64,000 nucleotides of DNA. It comes from Okapia johnstoni. Its lineage: Eukaryota; Chordata; Mammalia; Artiodactyla; Giraffidae. The translations under genes and the position numbers were made by a program. The stretch covers positions 76,403,001-76,467,000 of the forward strand of contig CM044312.1 in assembly GCA_024291935.2 (NCBI GenBank). The letters are read 5' to 3'. Position 1 is the stretch's first letter, and each line of letters begins with the position of its first letter. The notes under the pieces are model-generated. The model saw only the letters and a program-made list of their open reading frames with translations. It did not search any database and was not told the DNA's origin. Positions 12,883 through 24,060 of the stretch are shown piece by piece.

Positions 12883-12964
12883 GATATGAGAATGACTGAA
12901 ACTTATAAACCTGTTTATCTTTGAGAGCTTTATGGGAGAACAATATAAATAAAATATAACTCTC

Positions 12965-13345
12965 TCCACCATAATACTACTCACATTTGCTTAATAAATA
13001 ATCTGTACTAGACACTGTGGGTTTCTCAGGCGGTTAGTAGTAAAGATCCTGTCTGCCAATGCAGGAGACATAAGAGACACAGTTTCAATCCCTGGATTGG
13101 GACAACCCCATGGAGGAGGACATGGCAACCCACTCCAGTATTTTTGCCTGGAGAATCCCATGGACTGAGGAGTCTGGAGGGATACAGTCCACAGGGTTGC
13201 AAAGACTCGAACATGACTTAGTGACTGAGCATGAATGCATGCACTAGACACTGTAATGGGTACAGTGATATAGCACTGATACTACTTATAACTCTCACAG
13301 TCATTCATTAAACTGAATATTGTTATCTTCTTTTAACAGGAAAGA
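12965..13345 (-). repeat. MIR remnant split by a Bov-tA
   Basis: Left part: 'ttgcttaataaataatctgtactagacactgt'. Right part after the SINE: 'aatgggtacagtgatatagc' and 'cacagtcattcatta..ttatcttcttttaacagg'. Together they read as one reversed MIR (gcctactatgtgccaggcactgt.. to ..attttacaggtgagg). The interruption is exactly at the Bov-tA insertion. Confidence 0.55.
13019..13242 (+). mobile_element. Bov-tA SINE with 12-base TSD
   Basis: A tRNA-like head (13019-13100, degraded), then the BovA body and tail. Identical flanks ACTAGACACTGT occur at 13007-13018 and 13243-13254, marking a target-site duplication inside the MIR. Confidence 0.92.
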
Positions 13346-14539
13346 TCTTCTTTTCACAGATATCCAGAGTCCTTTGAACTCATTTTATAACAATGTCTAT
13401 AAAAGCAAGGTTATATGTTTTTGGCCTTGTCTGTGAGGACTTTGCACACTAACATCTCTAGCTTTAATGCTACTTTGAGAACACTGCTGCTTCATATCAA
13501 AAAAGAAACCATAGCAATTATACCTTTTACATATGGCCATCTCACCTCTCAGGACTGCTATATTGTTCAATACATAATCATACTAATGTATGTAGTCACT
13601 AAAATACAGTCAACATTTTTAAAAGATGGTAACTCTCCTGCATTATTTCCCATGAGAGGAAGAGTTAAGGAAATCTACATCCATACTCATGACTATAGCT
13701 AAATCTATAAATTTATCTATAAGTATATGGGTGGTAAAATGACTTTTTAATAAATGCAACCAAAATAAACATTTACATTTAAACAAAATTTTACTTCACT
13801 AGTACTAGCCCAATGGATAACAAACATTTAATGCTTATTTTTCCTGTTTCTGTTCTGTCAGCCTTACAGGTCAGATAAGTATTTCACAAAGTGTAGACTA
13901 AGCTTGTGAAAACTCTGCCAGGGTTTATGCAGAGTGTCAAGCACAAGATTACAGAGAGAGTAGATATCTCAAGGATGATCCACGGGAAGAAGAAAACTTG
14001 TCTTTTATTTGTGGAGGAAGTGGAAGGGGTTTTCTTTAAGAAGCTATAACGTTGGGTATAAATTATAAATTTATATATCTTAAAATTTGGCATAATTAAA
14101 AATAAATTATGGCAATCACACACTTTAACAAATGGAAAGTTTTCATTTATTTATGATATCTTTCCTTTTTCTTAGCACTTGTGCAATATATTTTCCTGTT
14201 GATTCAATTTTTATAAATCTTCAAACTATAAAACATATTTCTTTATATAGTTCTTTGATGGCATTTGTGCTCCTAATTTTGCTGACCAAACTAGGCATGT
14301 GCAGGCAGAAACACTCAAGATCCGAAAGTCCTAGTCACTCTCACTTGGAAAATACTGGAGGCAATGCAGAGTGCAAGGTCAGGGACGCTTGCCTCAGAAC
14401 TGGAAAATCCCCATCTTCTAGAGCTTTTATAGTTTTTTTTTATCATTTAAATGTTGGCAACAGGACATATGGTATCTTTTTCTTAGCTTGTCTTTACATG
14501 CCTTTCTGGTTTCCTCATTGGGATATGTCACACTGTATG
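13346..14539. other. Unassigned AT-rich DNA
   Basis: No gene recognised. The two longer frames (13884-14123 minus, 14132-14560 plus) are rich in Phe, Ile and Leu as expected for random AT-rich translation and have no domain-like features. Confidence 0.35.
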
Positions 14540-14715
14540 TCTGTCACTCTGTGTCTATGAAATGGGTTTAATAGAAGTATGTAACATGTAGTTTGTTATA
14601 GTATTAAATTACTATTAAATTATATATATATATATATATATATACTTATACATGAAGCAGTTGTAGCATGTCTAGCACACAGTCAATGCTATTGATATAC
14701 AAACGTTTGTTGTTA
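14540..14715 (+). repeat. MIR remnant with internal TA microsatellite
   Basis: Reads 'tctatgaaatgggtttaatag' (the MIR 'ctgtaaaatggggataatag' block), 'gtattaaattactattaaat', then 'gcatgtctagcacacagtcaatgct' (the 'agcacatagtaagcgct' block). A TA expansion interrupts it. Confidence 0.5.
14620..14644. repeat. (TA)n microsatellite
   Basis: About 12 uninterrupted TA units inside the MIR remnant; likely length-polymorphic. Confidence 0.9.
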
Positions 14716-14887
14716 TCATTCTCTCTTTCTCACTCACACACAGACACACTTGCACACAATGTCTTTAATAGCTATCTCTGGAAATGATGTTCCATACACA
14801 TTATTTCCTGCATCAAGTTTGTACAGCATTTGTAAGCGGGAGATTGATCTTACATCTCTCTAGTTCTTATTAAAAAGAAAGTGCATA

Positions 14888-15030
14888 TTAGATATATCAA
14901 CAGCTTCAGATATGTAGATTATACCACCCTACAGGCAGAAAGCAAAGAGGAACTAAAGAGCCTCTTGATGAATGTGAAAGAGGAGAGGGAAAAAGCTGGC
15001 TTAAAACTCAACATTCAGAAAACTAAGATC
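14888..15030 (+). mobile_element. BovB internal fragment
   Basis: Encodes the stretch around the reverse transcriptase catalytic motif, here FRYVDYTTLQAESKEELKS where BovB normally has RYADDTTLMAE, so both active-site aspartates are altered. It continues through LKLNIQKTKI and stops abruptly where L1 5' UTR sequence begins. Confidence 0.85.
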
Positions 15031-15669
15031 AGAGAACACGATGGCAGAGGAGTAGGTGGACATGGAGTACGTCTCTCTCCACAGATGCATCAGGAATACA
15101 CTTTCAGACACAGAAAATCTTGCAGAACACCAGCTGAGAGTAGGCAGGAGTACCTGACCACCAGAAAATAATATATAGAACCATGCAAAACTTGGCAGGA
15201 CAAAGGAAGTAGGTGGGGAAACAGGACAGTGAGCAGGACTGGACTTGCATCTGGAGGGTGAGGGAACTGAAGCAGGGGTCAGATCACCACATTGGGGCAA
15301 CTGTTTGGGACAGAGAAGCATTTGAGGCTGTTGGAGAGTGAAGCAGCTGATCTGTGATACTCTGAACGGAATGAGAATCACACAGACAATCACTACCGTA
15401 GCCATATGTACCACGGACAAGGACACAAGTCCTCTAGAAAGCACAGTGGCTGGGAGCTGGAACTTAGGGATGGAGAACAATCCCAGGGTGAGGTCTGCTA
15501 TTGACTGCAGGGGATATAACCAAGGGGACATGAGGGAGGAGACAGTGGTAGGAAATGCCTGTGGAGGAAAACTAGGCAGCCGTGGAGGCAAGGCAATACT
15601 GCTCAGTCTAGCACAGTGGGTGGGTACATCACTGTAGCCTCTATCTTTCCCCACACACCAGCTGAACAA
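15001..15669 (-). other. Long antisense open frame in L1 5' UTR
   Basis: A 222-codon frame lies on the strand opposite to the L1 5' UTR (with its end in the BovB fragment). It is Ser/Pro/Leu rich and resembles no protein I know. Primate L1 has a short antisense ORF0 in its 5' UTR, but that does not imply function here. Most likely it is an open frame by chance in GC-richer sequence. Confidence 0.12.
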
Positions 15670-15768
15670 TAGAGAAGGACTCCAGAGAGAGTGGCCACTT
15701 AAGTGCCTGACACACTGAGCAGGTGCCAGCCAGGCAGGCCCTTCTAAAACTTTTGCAAAAATTCCAAG

Positions 15769-16375
15769 AAAGGAACACTTGAAAACTCATTATATGAGGC
15801 CACCATCATCACCCTGATACCAAAATCAGCCAAGGACAATACAAAAGAGGAAGATTAAGGTCAATATCACTAAATAAACATAGATACAAAAATCCTTAAC
15901 AAAATTCTAGCAAATAGAATTAAAAACCACATTAAGAAGAGCATACACCATGATCAAGTTGGGTTTATCTCAAGGATGTATAAATTTCTCAATGTAAGCA
16001 AATCAATCAATGTGATACACCATATTAACAAATTCAAACAAAAAATGATATGATAATCTCAATCTATGCAGAAAAAGCCTTTGACAAAATTCAGCATACA
16101 TTTATGATAAAAATTCTTCAAAAAAATGGGCACAGAAGGAAACTACTCAACATAATAAAGGGACTATATGATAACACCACTGCAAATATTATTCTCATTG
16201 GTGAAAAACTGAAAGAATTCCAAGACAGGAACAAGACAAGTGTGGCCACTCTCACCACTATAATTCAATTTAAATTTGGAAGTCCTAGCTATGGCAATCA
16301 GAGAAGGAAAAGAAATAAAAGTAATCCAGATTGGAAAAGAAGTAAAACTCTCACTGTTTGCAGATGACATGATAC
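15769..16375 (+). pseudogene. L1 ORF2 reverse transcriptase, first part
   Basis: Broken reverse transcriptase domain of L1 ORF2. Visible blocks are [19 protein letters not shown] motif A at about 16040-16100 and LFADDMI (motif C) with FADD encoded at 16357-16368, both catalytic aspartates kept. Stops and frameshifts occur between and upstream of them. The frame is cut a few codons after FADDMI by the BovB insertion and resumes at 18265. Confidence 0.85.
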
Positions 16376-16381
16376 CATATA

Positions 16382-18262
16382 TTTGTTGTTGTTCAGTCGC
16401 TCAGTCATGTCTGAGTCTTTGCGATCCCATGGACTGCAGCACGCCAGGCTTCCCTGTCCTTCACCATCTCCTAGAGCTTGCTCAAACTCATGTCCTTTGA
16501 GTTGGTGATGCCATCCATTCACGTGTTTCCTCTGCCATCCCCTTCTCCTGCCTTCAATCTTTCCCAGCATCAGGGTCTTTCCCAATGATTCTGTTCTTTG
16601 CATCAGGTGGCCAAAGTATTGGAGTTTCAGCTTCAGCATCAGTCCTTCCAATGAATATTCAGGGCTGATTTCCTTTAGGATTGACTGGTTTTATCTCCTT
16701 GCAGTCCAAGGGAGTCTCAAGAGTCTTCAACACCAAAAAGCATCAATTCTTCGGCGCTCAACCTTCTTTATGGTCCAATTCTTATATACATACAGGCCAA
16801 CTGGAAAAACCATAGCTTTCACTACACAGACCATTCACACACTGTCGAAGACTAGCTTGGAGAATTTTGAGCATTACTTTGCTAGCATGTGACATGAGTG
16901 CAATTGTCTGGTAGTTTGAACATTCTTTGGCATTGCCCAACATTCTTTGGGTTTGGAATGAAAACTGACCTTTCCAGTCCTGTGGCCACTGCTGAGTTTT
17001 CCAAATTTGCTGGCATTCTGAGTGTAGCACTGTCACAGAATCTTCTTTTTGGATCTATAATAGTTCAGCCGGAATTCCATCACCTCCACTAGCATTGTTC
17101 CTCGTGATGCTTCCTAAGGCCCACTTGACTTTGCACTCCAAGATGTTTGGTTCTAGATGAGTGATCACACCATCATGGTTATCTGGGTCATTAAGATTCT
17201 TTTGTATAGTTCTTCTGTGTATTCTTGCCACCTCTTCTTAATATCTTCTGCTTCTGTTAGGTCCATACCATTTCTGTCTTTTATCATGCCCATCTTTGCA
17301 TGAAATGTTCCCTTCAGTTCAGTTCAGTTCAGTTGAGTTGCTCAGTCATATCCAACTCTTTGAGACACCATGAACCACAGCATACCAGGCATCCCTGTCC
17401 ATCACCAACTCCCGGAGTTTACCCAAACTCTTGTCCATTGAGTCGGTGATGCCATCCAACCATCTCATCCTCTGTCATCCCCTCCTCCTCCTGCCCTCAA
17501 TCTTTCCCAGCATCAGAGTCTTTTCAAATGAGTCAGCTTTTCACATTAGGTGGCCAAAGTATTGGAGTTTCAGCTTCAACATCAGTCCTTCCAATGAACA
17601 CCCAGGGCTGATCTCCTTTCGGATAAACTGGTTGGATCTCCTTGCAGTCCAAGGGACTCTCAAGAGTCTTCTCCAACACCACAGTTCAAAAGCATCAATT
17701 CTTCTGCACTCAGCTTTCTTGAAATATAGTCCAACTCTCACATCCTTTGGCATCTCTAATTTTCTTGAAGATATCTCTAGTCTTTCCCATTCTATTCTTT
17801 TCTATTTCTTTGCACTGCTCACTGAAGAAGGCTTTCTTATCTCTCCTTCCAAAGAACTCTGCATTTAGATGGGTATATCTTTCCTTTTCTCCTTTGCCTT
17901 TTGCTTCTCTTCTTTCTCAGCTATTTGTAAGGCCTCCTCAGACAACCATTTTGCCTTTTTGTATTTATTTTTCTTGGGGATGATTTTGATCACTGCCTCC
18001 TGTACAGTGTTATGAACCTCCATCCATAGTTCTTCGGGCATTCTATCAGATCTAATCCTTTGAATGTATTTTCACTTTCATTGTACAGTTGTAAGGGATT
18101 TGACCTTGGTCATACCTGAATGGCTTAATGTTTTCCCCTACTTTCTTCATTTACATTTGAATTTTGTAATAAGGAGTTCATGATCTGAGCCACAGTCAGC
18201 TCCCAGTCTTGTTTTTGCTGACTATAGAGCTCTCCATCTTCCGAGAATCTATACATAGAATA
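16382..18262 (-). mobile_element. BovB inserted in L1 ORF2 (outer copy)
   Basis: Minus-strand BovB. From its 5' side (18262) it starts in the endonuclease C-terminal region, passes through the linker (reading EEALQIAEKEEK-like sequence) and the start of the RT (WKTQQWPQDWKGQFSF, AKECSNYQTIALMSHASKVMLKI), then near 16830 jumps to the part just before the 3' end (SYGFS.. toward [16 protein letters not shown] sequence), so the RT catalytic core is deleted. Similar target sequence ATACCATAT / ATACTATACAT flanks it at 16371-16380 and 18265-18275. A second BovB sits inside it at 17313-17743. Confidence 0.85.
17313..17743 (-). mobile_element. BovB 3' end nested inside another BovB
   Basis: Starts on the plus strand with repeated TTCAG units (the reversed ACTGAACTGAACTGAA tail) and runs 431 bases into the BovB 3' region. 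Outer BovB sequence is continuous across it: 'gcatgaaatgttcc' at 17299-17311 joins 'cctttggcatctctaatttt' at 17744. The insertion is 5'-truncated, in the same orientation as its host, with only a 3-4 base flank overlap. Confidence 0.88.
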
Positions 18263-18264
18263 CA

Positions 18265-19029
18265 TACTATACATAGTAAACTCTAAAGATGCTATCAGAA
18301 TATTAATAGAGCTAATCAGTGAATTTAGCAAAGTTGCAGGATACAAAATCAATACACAAAGTCACATAAACATATGTATATGTATTATTACATACTAAAA
18401 ATAAATCAAATGAAAAATTTGGAATCAATCCCATTCACTATCACAACACCAATAATAAAATATCTAGGAACAAACCTATGTAAGGAGACAAAAGAGTTGT
18501 ATAAGAAAACTGTAAGATGCTGATGAAAGAAATCATAGATGACATATACAGATGGAGAGAATTCCATGTTCCTGGGTCGGAAAAATCAATGTTGTGAAAA
18601 TGACTATACTACCAAATGCAATCTGAAGATACAACACGATCCCAACCAAATTACCAATGGCATTTTTCACCAAACTACAAGAAGAAATATCACAATTCAT
18701 ATGTAAATACAAAAGACCCTGAATAGCCAAAGCAATCTCGAGAAGAAAAAATGGAGCTGGAGTAATCAACCTTCCCGACTTCAGACTATGCTACAAACCA
18801 AGAGTCATCAAGACAGTATGGTACTGGCACAGAAACAGAAATGTGGACTAAGGGAGCAAGATAGAAAGCCCAGAAATAAACCCATACACCTATGTGTATC
18901 TTATTTTTGACAAAGCATGCAAGAATATACAATGGTACTAAGAAAGTCTCTTCAATAAGCACTGCTGGGAAAACTGGGCCACTATGTATAAAAGAATGAA
19001 ATTAGAACACTTCTTAATGCTGTATACAA
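18265..19029 (+). pseudogene. L1 ORF2 reverse transcriptase, second part
   Basis: Continues the L1 ORF2 frame after the BovB: NSKDAIRILIELISEF, SKVAGYKINTQ, then thumb-region blocks (GIPFTITTP-like, QLYKKTVRC) to a WAKQCWEN-like segment and 'cactgctgggaaaactggg' near 18960. Multiple stops. Truncated near 19029 before the ORF2 C-terminus. Confidence 0.8.
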
Positions 19030-19340
19030 TATACAACCAATCCATCCTAAAGGAAATCAGTCCTGAATACTCATGGGAAGGACTGATGTTGAAGCTGAAA
19101 CTCCAATACTTTGGCCAGCTGATGGGAAGAGATGGCTCATCAGAAAGACCCTGATGCTGGGAACGATTGAGGGCAGGAGGAGAAGGGAGTGACAGAAGAT
19201 AAGATGGTTGGATGGCATCACCAACTCAATGGACTTGAGTTTGAACAAATTCTGGGAGATAGTGAAGGTCAGGGAAGCTGGGAAAGCTGCAGTTCATGGG
19301 GTCACCAAGGGTTGGACATGACCTAGCAGCTGAGCAATGA
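19030..19340 (+). mobile_element. BovB 3' fragment
   Basis: Begins at 'caaccaatccatcctaaagg' and runs through 'ctgatgttgaagctgaaactcc', 'ggccagctgatgggaagag' and 'gatggcatcaccaactcaatgg' to a degraded tail. About 310 bases of the BovB 3' end. It could be the other side of the BovB at 14888-15030, with the L1 inserted between and about 400 bases lost, but no TSD proves it. Confidence 0.85.
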
Positions 19341-19781
19341 CAAATTAGATATATATGACAATCATCCTCATGACTTTTGGTCCCAAATGGAAATAATATA
19401 TTTAAATATATTTCAATACAAACTGTAATAATGATTAGTGAAACTTTTCTTTAGAGTATTAGAATTGACAGTTAAATAATGGGGAAAATGTATTCTGGCA
19501 TACCTGAAACTGTTAACTGTACTACATAGCATAATTTCTTTTTAAATGAAATTTGTAAACAAATTATGAACGAGTTAGCACTGCCACTGCTTCCATCAAA
19601 AGAGAGACATATGATTACTGCTCATGATATTATGTTATTTTTAATTTTTCTTGTATTAATTAAGCCTTTATTTTTGTTTAAGCAGATAATGAATATTTTA
19701 CATGTTCATCAGTTTGTCTTCCTGCTAATACAAGTTTATAGATATGTTCTCAGCTCTTCACAAAATGGAATATTTTAGATA
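19341..19781. other. 440-base AT-rich spacer
   Basis: Unassigned sequence between two BovB segments. No gene or repeat family recognised. Confidence 0.4.
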
Positions 19782-20986
19782 GTTCAATATGAACTTCCAG
19801 ATGTTCAAGCTGGTTTTAGAAAAGGCAGAGGAACCAGAGATCAAATTGCCAATATCCGCTGGATCATCGAAAAAGCAAGAGAGTTCCAGAAAAACATCTA
19901 TTTCTGCTTTATTGACTATGCCAAAGCCTTTGACTGTGTGGATCACAATAAACTGTGGAAAATTCTGAAAGAGATGGGAATACCAGACCATCTGACCTGT
20001 CTCTTGAGAAACCTGTATGCAGGTCAGGAAGCAACAGTTAGAACTGGACATGGAACAACAGACTGGTTCCAAATAGGAAAAGGAGTACATCAAGGCTGTA
20101 TATTGTCACCCTGCTTATTTAACTTATATGCAGAGTACATCATGAGAAATGCTGGGCTGGAGGAAGCACAAGCTGGAATCAAGATTGCCGGGAGAAATAT
20201 CAATAACCTCAGATATGCAGATGACACCACCCTTATGGCAGAAAGTGAAGAAGAACTAAAGAGCCTCTTGATGAAAGTGAAAGAGGAGAGTGAAAAAGTT
20301 GGCTTAAAGCTCAACATTCAGAAAACTAAGATCATGGCATCCAGTCCCATCACTTCATGGCAAATAGATGGGGAAACAGTGGAAACAGTGGCTGACTTTA
20401 TTTTTCTGGGGCTCCAAAATCACTGCTGATGGTGATTGCAGCCATGAAATTAAAAGACACTTACTCCTTGGAAGGAAAGTTATGACCAACCTAGATAGCA
20501 TATTAAAAAGCAGAGACATTACTTTGCCAACAAATGTCCGTCTAGTCAAAGCTATGGTTTTTCCAGTAGTCATGTATGGATGTGAGAGTGGACTATAAAG
20601 AAAGCTGAGTACCAAAGAATTGATGCTTTTGAACTGTGGTGTTGGAGAAGACTCTTGAGAGTCCCTTGGACTGCAAGGAGATCCAACCAGTCCATCCTAA
20701 AGGAGATCAGTCCTGGGTGTTCATTGGAAGGACTGATGTTGAAGCTGAAACTCCAATACTTTGGCCACCTGATGCGAAGAGCTGACTCATTTGAAAAGAC
20801 CCTGATGCTGGGAAAGATTGAGGGCAGGAGGAGAAGGGGACGACAGAGGATGAGATGGTTGGATGGCATCACCGACTCGATGGACATGGGTTGGGTGAAC
20901 TTAGGGGAGTTGGTGATGGACAGGGAGGCCTGGTGTGCTGCAGTCCATGGGTTGCAAAGAGTTGGACACGACTGAGCGACTGAACT
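19782..20986 (+). mobile_element. BovB 3' half, relatively well preserved
   Basis: Plus-strand BovB of about 1.2 kb with the complete 3' end (GTTGGACACGACTGAGCGAC then TGAACTG). It covers the RT core and the C-terminal region. Its right edge abuts an inverted BovB fragment without any unique sequence between them. 19922-20494 forms one arm of a large inverted repeat with 20987-21557. Confidence 0.92.
19800..20598 (+). pseudogene. BovB reverse transcriptase fragment
   Basis: A reverse transcriptase of the RTE clade, which copies element RNA at a nicked genomic target. RT blocks visible in order: FRKGRGTRDQIANIRWIIEK, FIDYAKAFDCVDHNKLW (motif A aspartate at 19932-19934), LRNLYAGQEATVRTG, FQIGKGVHQGCILSPCLFNLY (motif B), RYADDTTLMAESEEELKS (motif C; YADD at 20214-20225, intact), LNIQKTKIM and SWQIDGETVETVADFIFLG. 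The frame then breaks at about 20407-20412 because of an extra G, shifting into WGSKITADGDCSHEIKRH. The endonuclease is absent. It is among the best-kept RT cores in the window but cannot make a whole enzyme. Confidence 0.88.
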
Positions 20987-21557
20987 GTCTAGGTTGGTCA
21001 TAACTTTCCTTCCAAGGAGTAAGTGTCTTTTAATTTCATGGCTGCAATCACCATCTGCAGTGATTTTGGAGCCCCAAAATAAAAAGTCAGCCACTGTTTC
21101 CACTGTTTCCCCATCTATTTGCCATGAAGTGATGGGACCAGATGCCATGATCTTAGTTTTCTGAATGTTGAGCTTTAAGCCAACTTTTTCACTCTCCTTT
21201 TACTTTCATCAAGAGGCTCTTTAGTTCTTCTTCACTTTCTGCCATAAGGGTGGTGTCATCTGCATATCTGAGGTTATTGATATTTCTCCTGGCAATCTTG
21301 ATTTCAGCTTGTGCTTCATCCAGCCCAGCGTTTCTCATGATGTACTCTGCATATAAGTTAAATAAGCAGGGTGACAATATACAGCCTTGATGTACTCCTT
21401 TTCCTATTTGGAACCAGTCTGTTGTTCCATGTCCAGTTCTAACTGTTGCTTCCTGACCTGCATACAGATTTCTCAAGAGGCAGGTCAGGTGGTCTGGTAT
21501 TCCCATCTCTTTCAGAATTTTCCAGTTTTATTGTGATCCACACAGTCAAAGGCTTTG
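20987..21557 (-). mobile_element. Inverted BovB internal fragment
   Basis: Minus-strand BovB RT core, lacking both the 5' region and the 3' end. It encodes MGIPDHLTCLLRNLYAGQE, QIGKGVHQGCILSP, RYADDTTLMAESEEELKS and LHTNIQ-type blocks, almost the same as the plus-strand copy beside it. It shares with that copy an extra G in the 'ggggctcc' run and the 'aaaagacacttactcc' variant that other BovB copies here lack. Its 5' side meets a truncated L1 at about 21558. Confidence 0.9.
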
Positions 21558-22199
21558 TCGTTGTTAAACACTTGTCACGTGTGTACAATTTTCCCAGCCA
21601 ACATTTTATTGAAGAGGTGCTTTGCCCATTGTAAATTCTTGCCTTCCTTTGTCATAAATAAGGTACCCACTAGGTGTGTGGATTTATTTCTGGGCTTCTA
21701 TCTTGGTTTCCATTGTTGTCTATATTTCTGTTTTTGTGCAGCACCATACCGTCTTGATGGGACTGATCTCTTTGTAGTATAATTCTGAAGTCAGAAAGGT
21801 TGTTTCTACTAGCTCCATTCATTCTTTTCTCAAGACTGCTTTCACTATTTGGGACACTTTTGAGTTTCCTATGAATTGTTAGATTTTTTGTTCTAGTTCT
21901 GTGATAATGTTATAGGTAATTTGATAGGGATTACTGAATATGCTAGACTGCTTTTGGTAGTATAGTCATTTTCACAACAATGATGTCTTCTCTACCAGGA
22001 ACACGGAATTATCTTCTCCATTGTTTATGTATCTTTGATTTTTTCATTAGATGTTTATAAGTTTCTGTTTCAGTTCTTTTGATTCCCTTAGGTATAGGTT
22101 ATTCCTAGATACTTTACTCTTTTTGTTGCAATTTGGTGATTGTGATTGATTTCCTTATTTCTCTTTCTGATTTTTCATTGTTAGTATTATAGAAATGCA

Positions 22200-24060
22200 A
22201 GATTTCTGTGCATTGATTTCGTATCTGCACTTTGTAAATTCACTGATTAGCTCTAGTAATTTTCTGATACTATCTCTAGGGTTGTCTATGTAAAATTATA
22301 CATTGTAATCTGCAAACAGTGTGTGAGTGCTTTTACTTCTTTTCTGATCTGGGTTCTTTTTTATTTCTTTTTTTTCTGGCTTGCTGTAGCAGGATTTCCA
22401 GAACTATGTTGAGTAATAGGATGAAAAAGTGGGACACCCTTGTCCTGATACTGATCTTAGGGGGGAATGCATTCAGTTTTTCATGTTGTGGACTAAGGTT
22501 TGCTGTACACTTATCATATATGGCCTTTACGTATAGTTGAGGTAGGTTCCTTCTATGCCCTCATTTTTTTTGAAAGGTGTTTTATCATAATGTGTTGTGA
22601 ATTTTGTCATAAAGTCTTTTTCTGCATTCTTTTGAGGGTTGACCATTTGGTTTTGATCTTTTAGTTGGTTAATATGGTGTTTACATTGATTGATTTGCAT
22701 AAATTGAAGAATCTTGCATCCTGGAATAAACCCAACTTGATCATGGTGTATGAGCTTTTTGATGTGTTGCTGAATTCTGTTTGCTAAAATTTTGTGAGGT
22801 TTTTTTGCTCTTTGTTCATCAGTGATAGTGGCTTGTTAATTTTTCTTTTTTGTGTGTTGTCTTTGTCTGGTTTTGGTATAGGGTGATGGTAAACAGGATC
22901 CATAGATATGAGTTTGGAAGTGTTCCTTCCTTTGCATTTTTTGAAAGAGGTTTTAGAAGGTGATGGCATTAATTATTCTCTAAGGTTTGATATGAGTTTC
23001 TGTGACAGCCATTTGGTCCTGTGCTTTTGTTTTGTGGGAGATTTTGATCACAGCTTCAGTTTCAGTTCTTGTATTTTTGTGTTGTCTAATTTCTTATTTT
23101 ATCTCTGGTTCTGTCTTTTTATTGGAATGTTGAACTTTGCTTAGAATCTGCCCATTTCTTCAAGGTTATTCATTTTTATTGCCATATAGTTGTATCATAA
23201 TAGTTCTACGTACATGCCTTTGTATTTCTGCATTGTCTGTTGTAACCTCTCCTTTTTCATTTCTAATTTTGTTGTATTTGGTTCTTCTCTCTTTTTATTT
23301 GATGAGTCTGCTAAATGGTTTGTCATTTGTTTATCTTCTCACTGAAACAAGCTTCTAGTTTTATTCATCTTTACTATATTGTTTCTTTCATTTCTTTTTC
23401 ATTTAGTTCTGCTCGGATTCTTTTGATTTTCTTTCTGCTACTAATTTTGGTTCTTGTTTGTTTTGTTGTTTTTTGTGCCAGTTGTTTTAGGTGTAAAGTT
23501 AGGTTGGTCTAGTCGTTTTTCTAGATGGGGTTTTCATCTTGGTTGTCTAGATTTCTTCCGTACTTGAGGAGGATTGTATTGCTATTAACGTCCCTCTCTT
23601 TGAATGCTTTGGCTGCATCCCATAGGTTTTTGATTTGTGTTTTCCACTGGTAATTTGTTTCTAGAAATTTTTTGAGCCTTTTATTTCTTCAGTATTCTGG
23701 TGGTTATTGAGAAATGTGTTATGTTTATCTCAAGTTTGTTTTTTTTGTTGTGTGCTTTGTAGTTTGTTCTTGTATTTGTGTAGCTAATCTCATAGTGTTA
23801 TGGTCAGTGTATGATGCTTGATATGATTTCAATTTTCTTAAATTTACTGAGGTTTGATTTGTGACCCAAGATGTGGTCTATCCTGGAGAATGTTCCATGT
23901 GGCACTTTTGAGAGAAGGCTGTATTCTTCTGCAAGATTGGATGATTGTCCTGAGTTATATGAATTCCTATACTAATGTGATGTATCATTTAAGACTTGTG
24001 TTTTCTTATTAATTGTCTGTTTTGTGATCTATCCATTGGTATGAGTGGGTGTTTTAAGTC
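22200..24060 (-). pseudogene. L1 ORF2 reverse transcriptase, degraded
   Basis: Continuation of L1 ORF2 after the endonuclease, recognisable by homology but riddled with stops and frameshifts. At about 22303-22316 the catalytic FADD box reads F-A-D-Y, so the second active-site aspartate is lost. No long open frame remains. Confidence 0.7.

Larger units (their letters stand above)
15031..19029 (+). mobile_element. Rearranged artiodactyl L1, interrupted by BovB
   Basis: 15031-15768 is a bovine-type L1 5' UTR: 'gatggcagaggagtaggtgga', 'catcaggaatacactttcagacacag', 'cctgaccaccagaaaa' and 'aggacagtgagcaggactgga' blocks. At about 15769 it jumps directly into ORF2 reverse transcriptase sequence, so ORF1 and the endonuclease are missing. 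ORF2 sequence runs to 16380, is interrupted by a minus-strand BovB (16382-18262), resumes at 18265 and stops near 19029 before the ORF2 end. The 3' UTR is lost, which normal L1 integration does not cause, so later deletion or rearrangement is implied. Confidence 0.85.

Noticed and set aside
17311..17334. Tandem TTCAG units resembling a minisatellite or direct-repeat array
   Set aside because: This is the reversed BovB 3' terminal ACTGA repeat, part of the element itself.
20570..21148. 192-codon minus-strand frame starting in BovB
   Set aside because: It reads through the junction of the two inverted BovB copies, the first third being BovB sense and the rest BovB antisense. A chance fusion.
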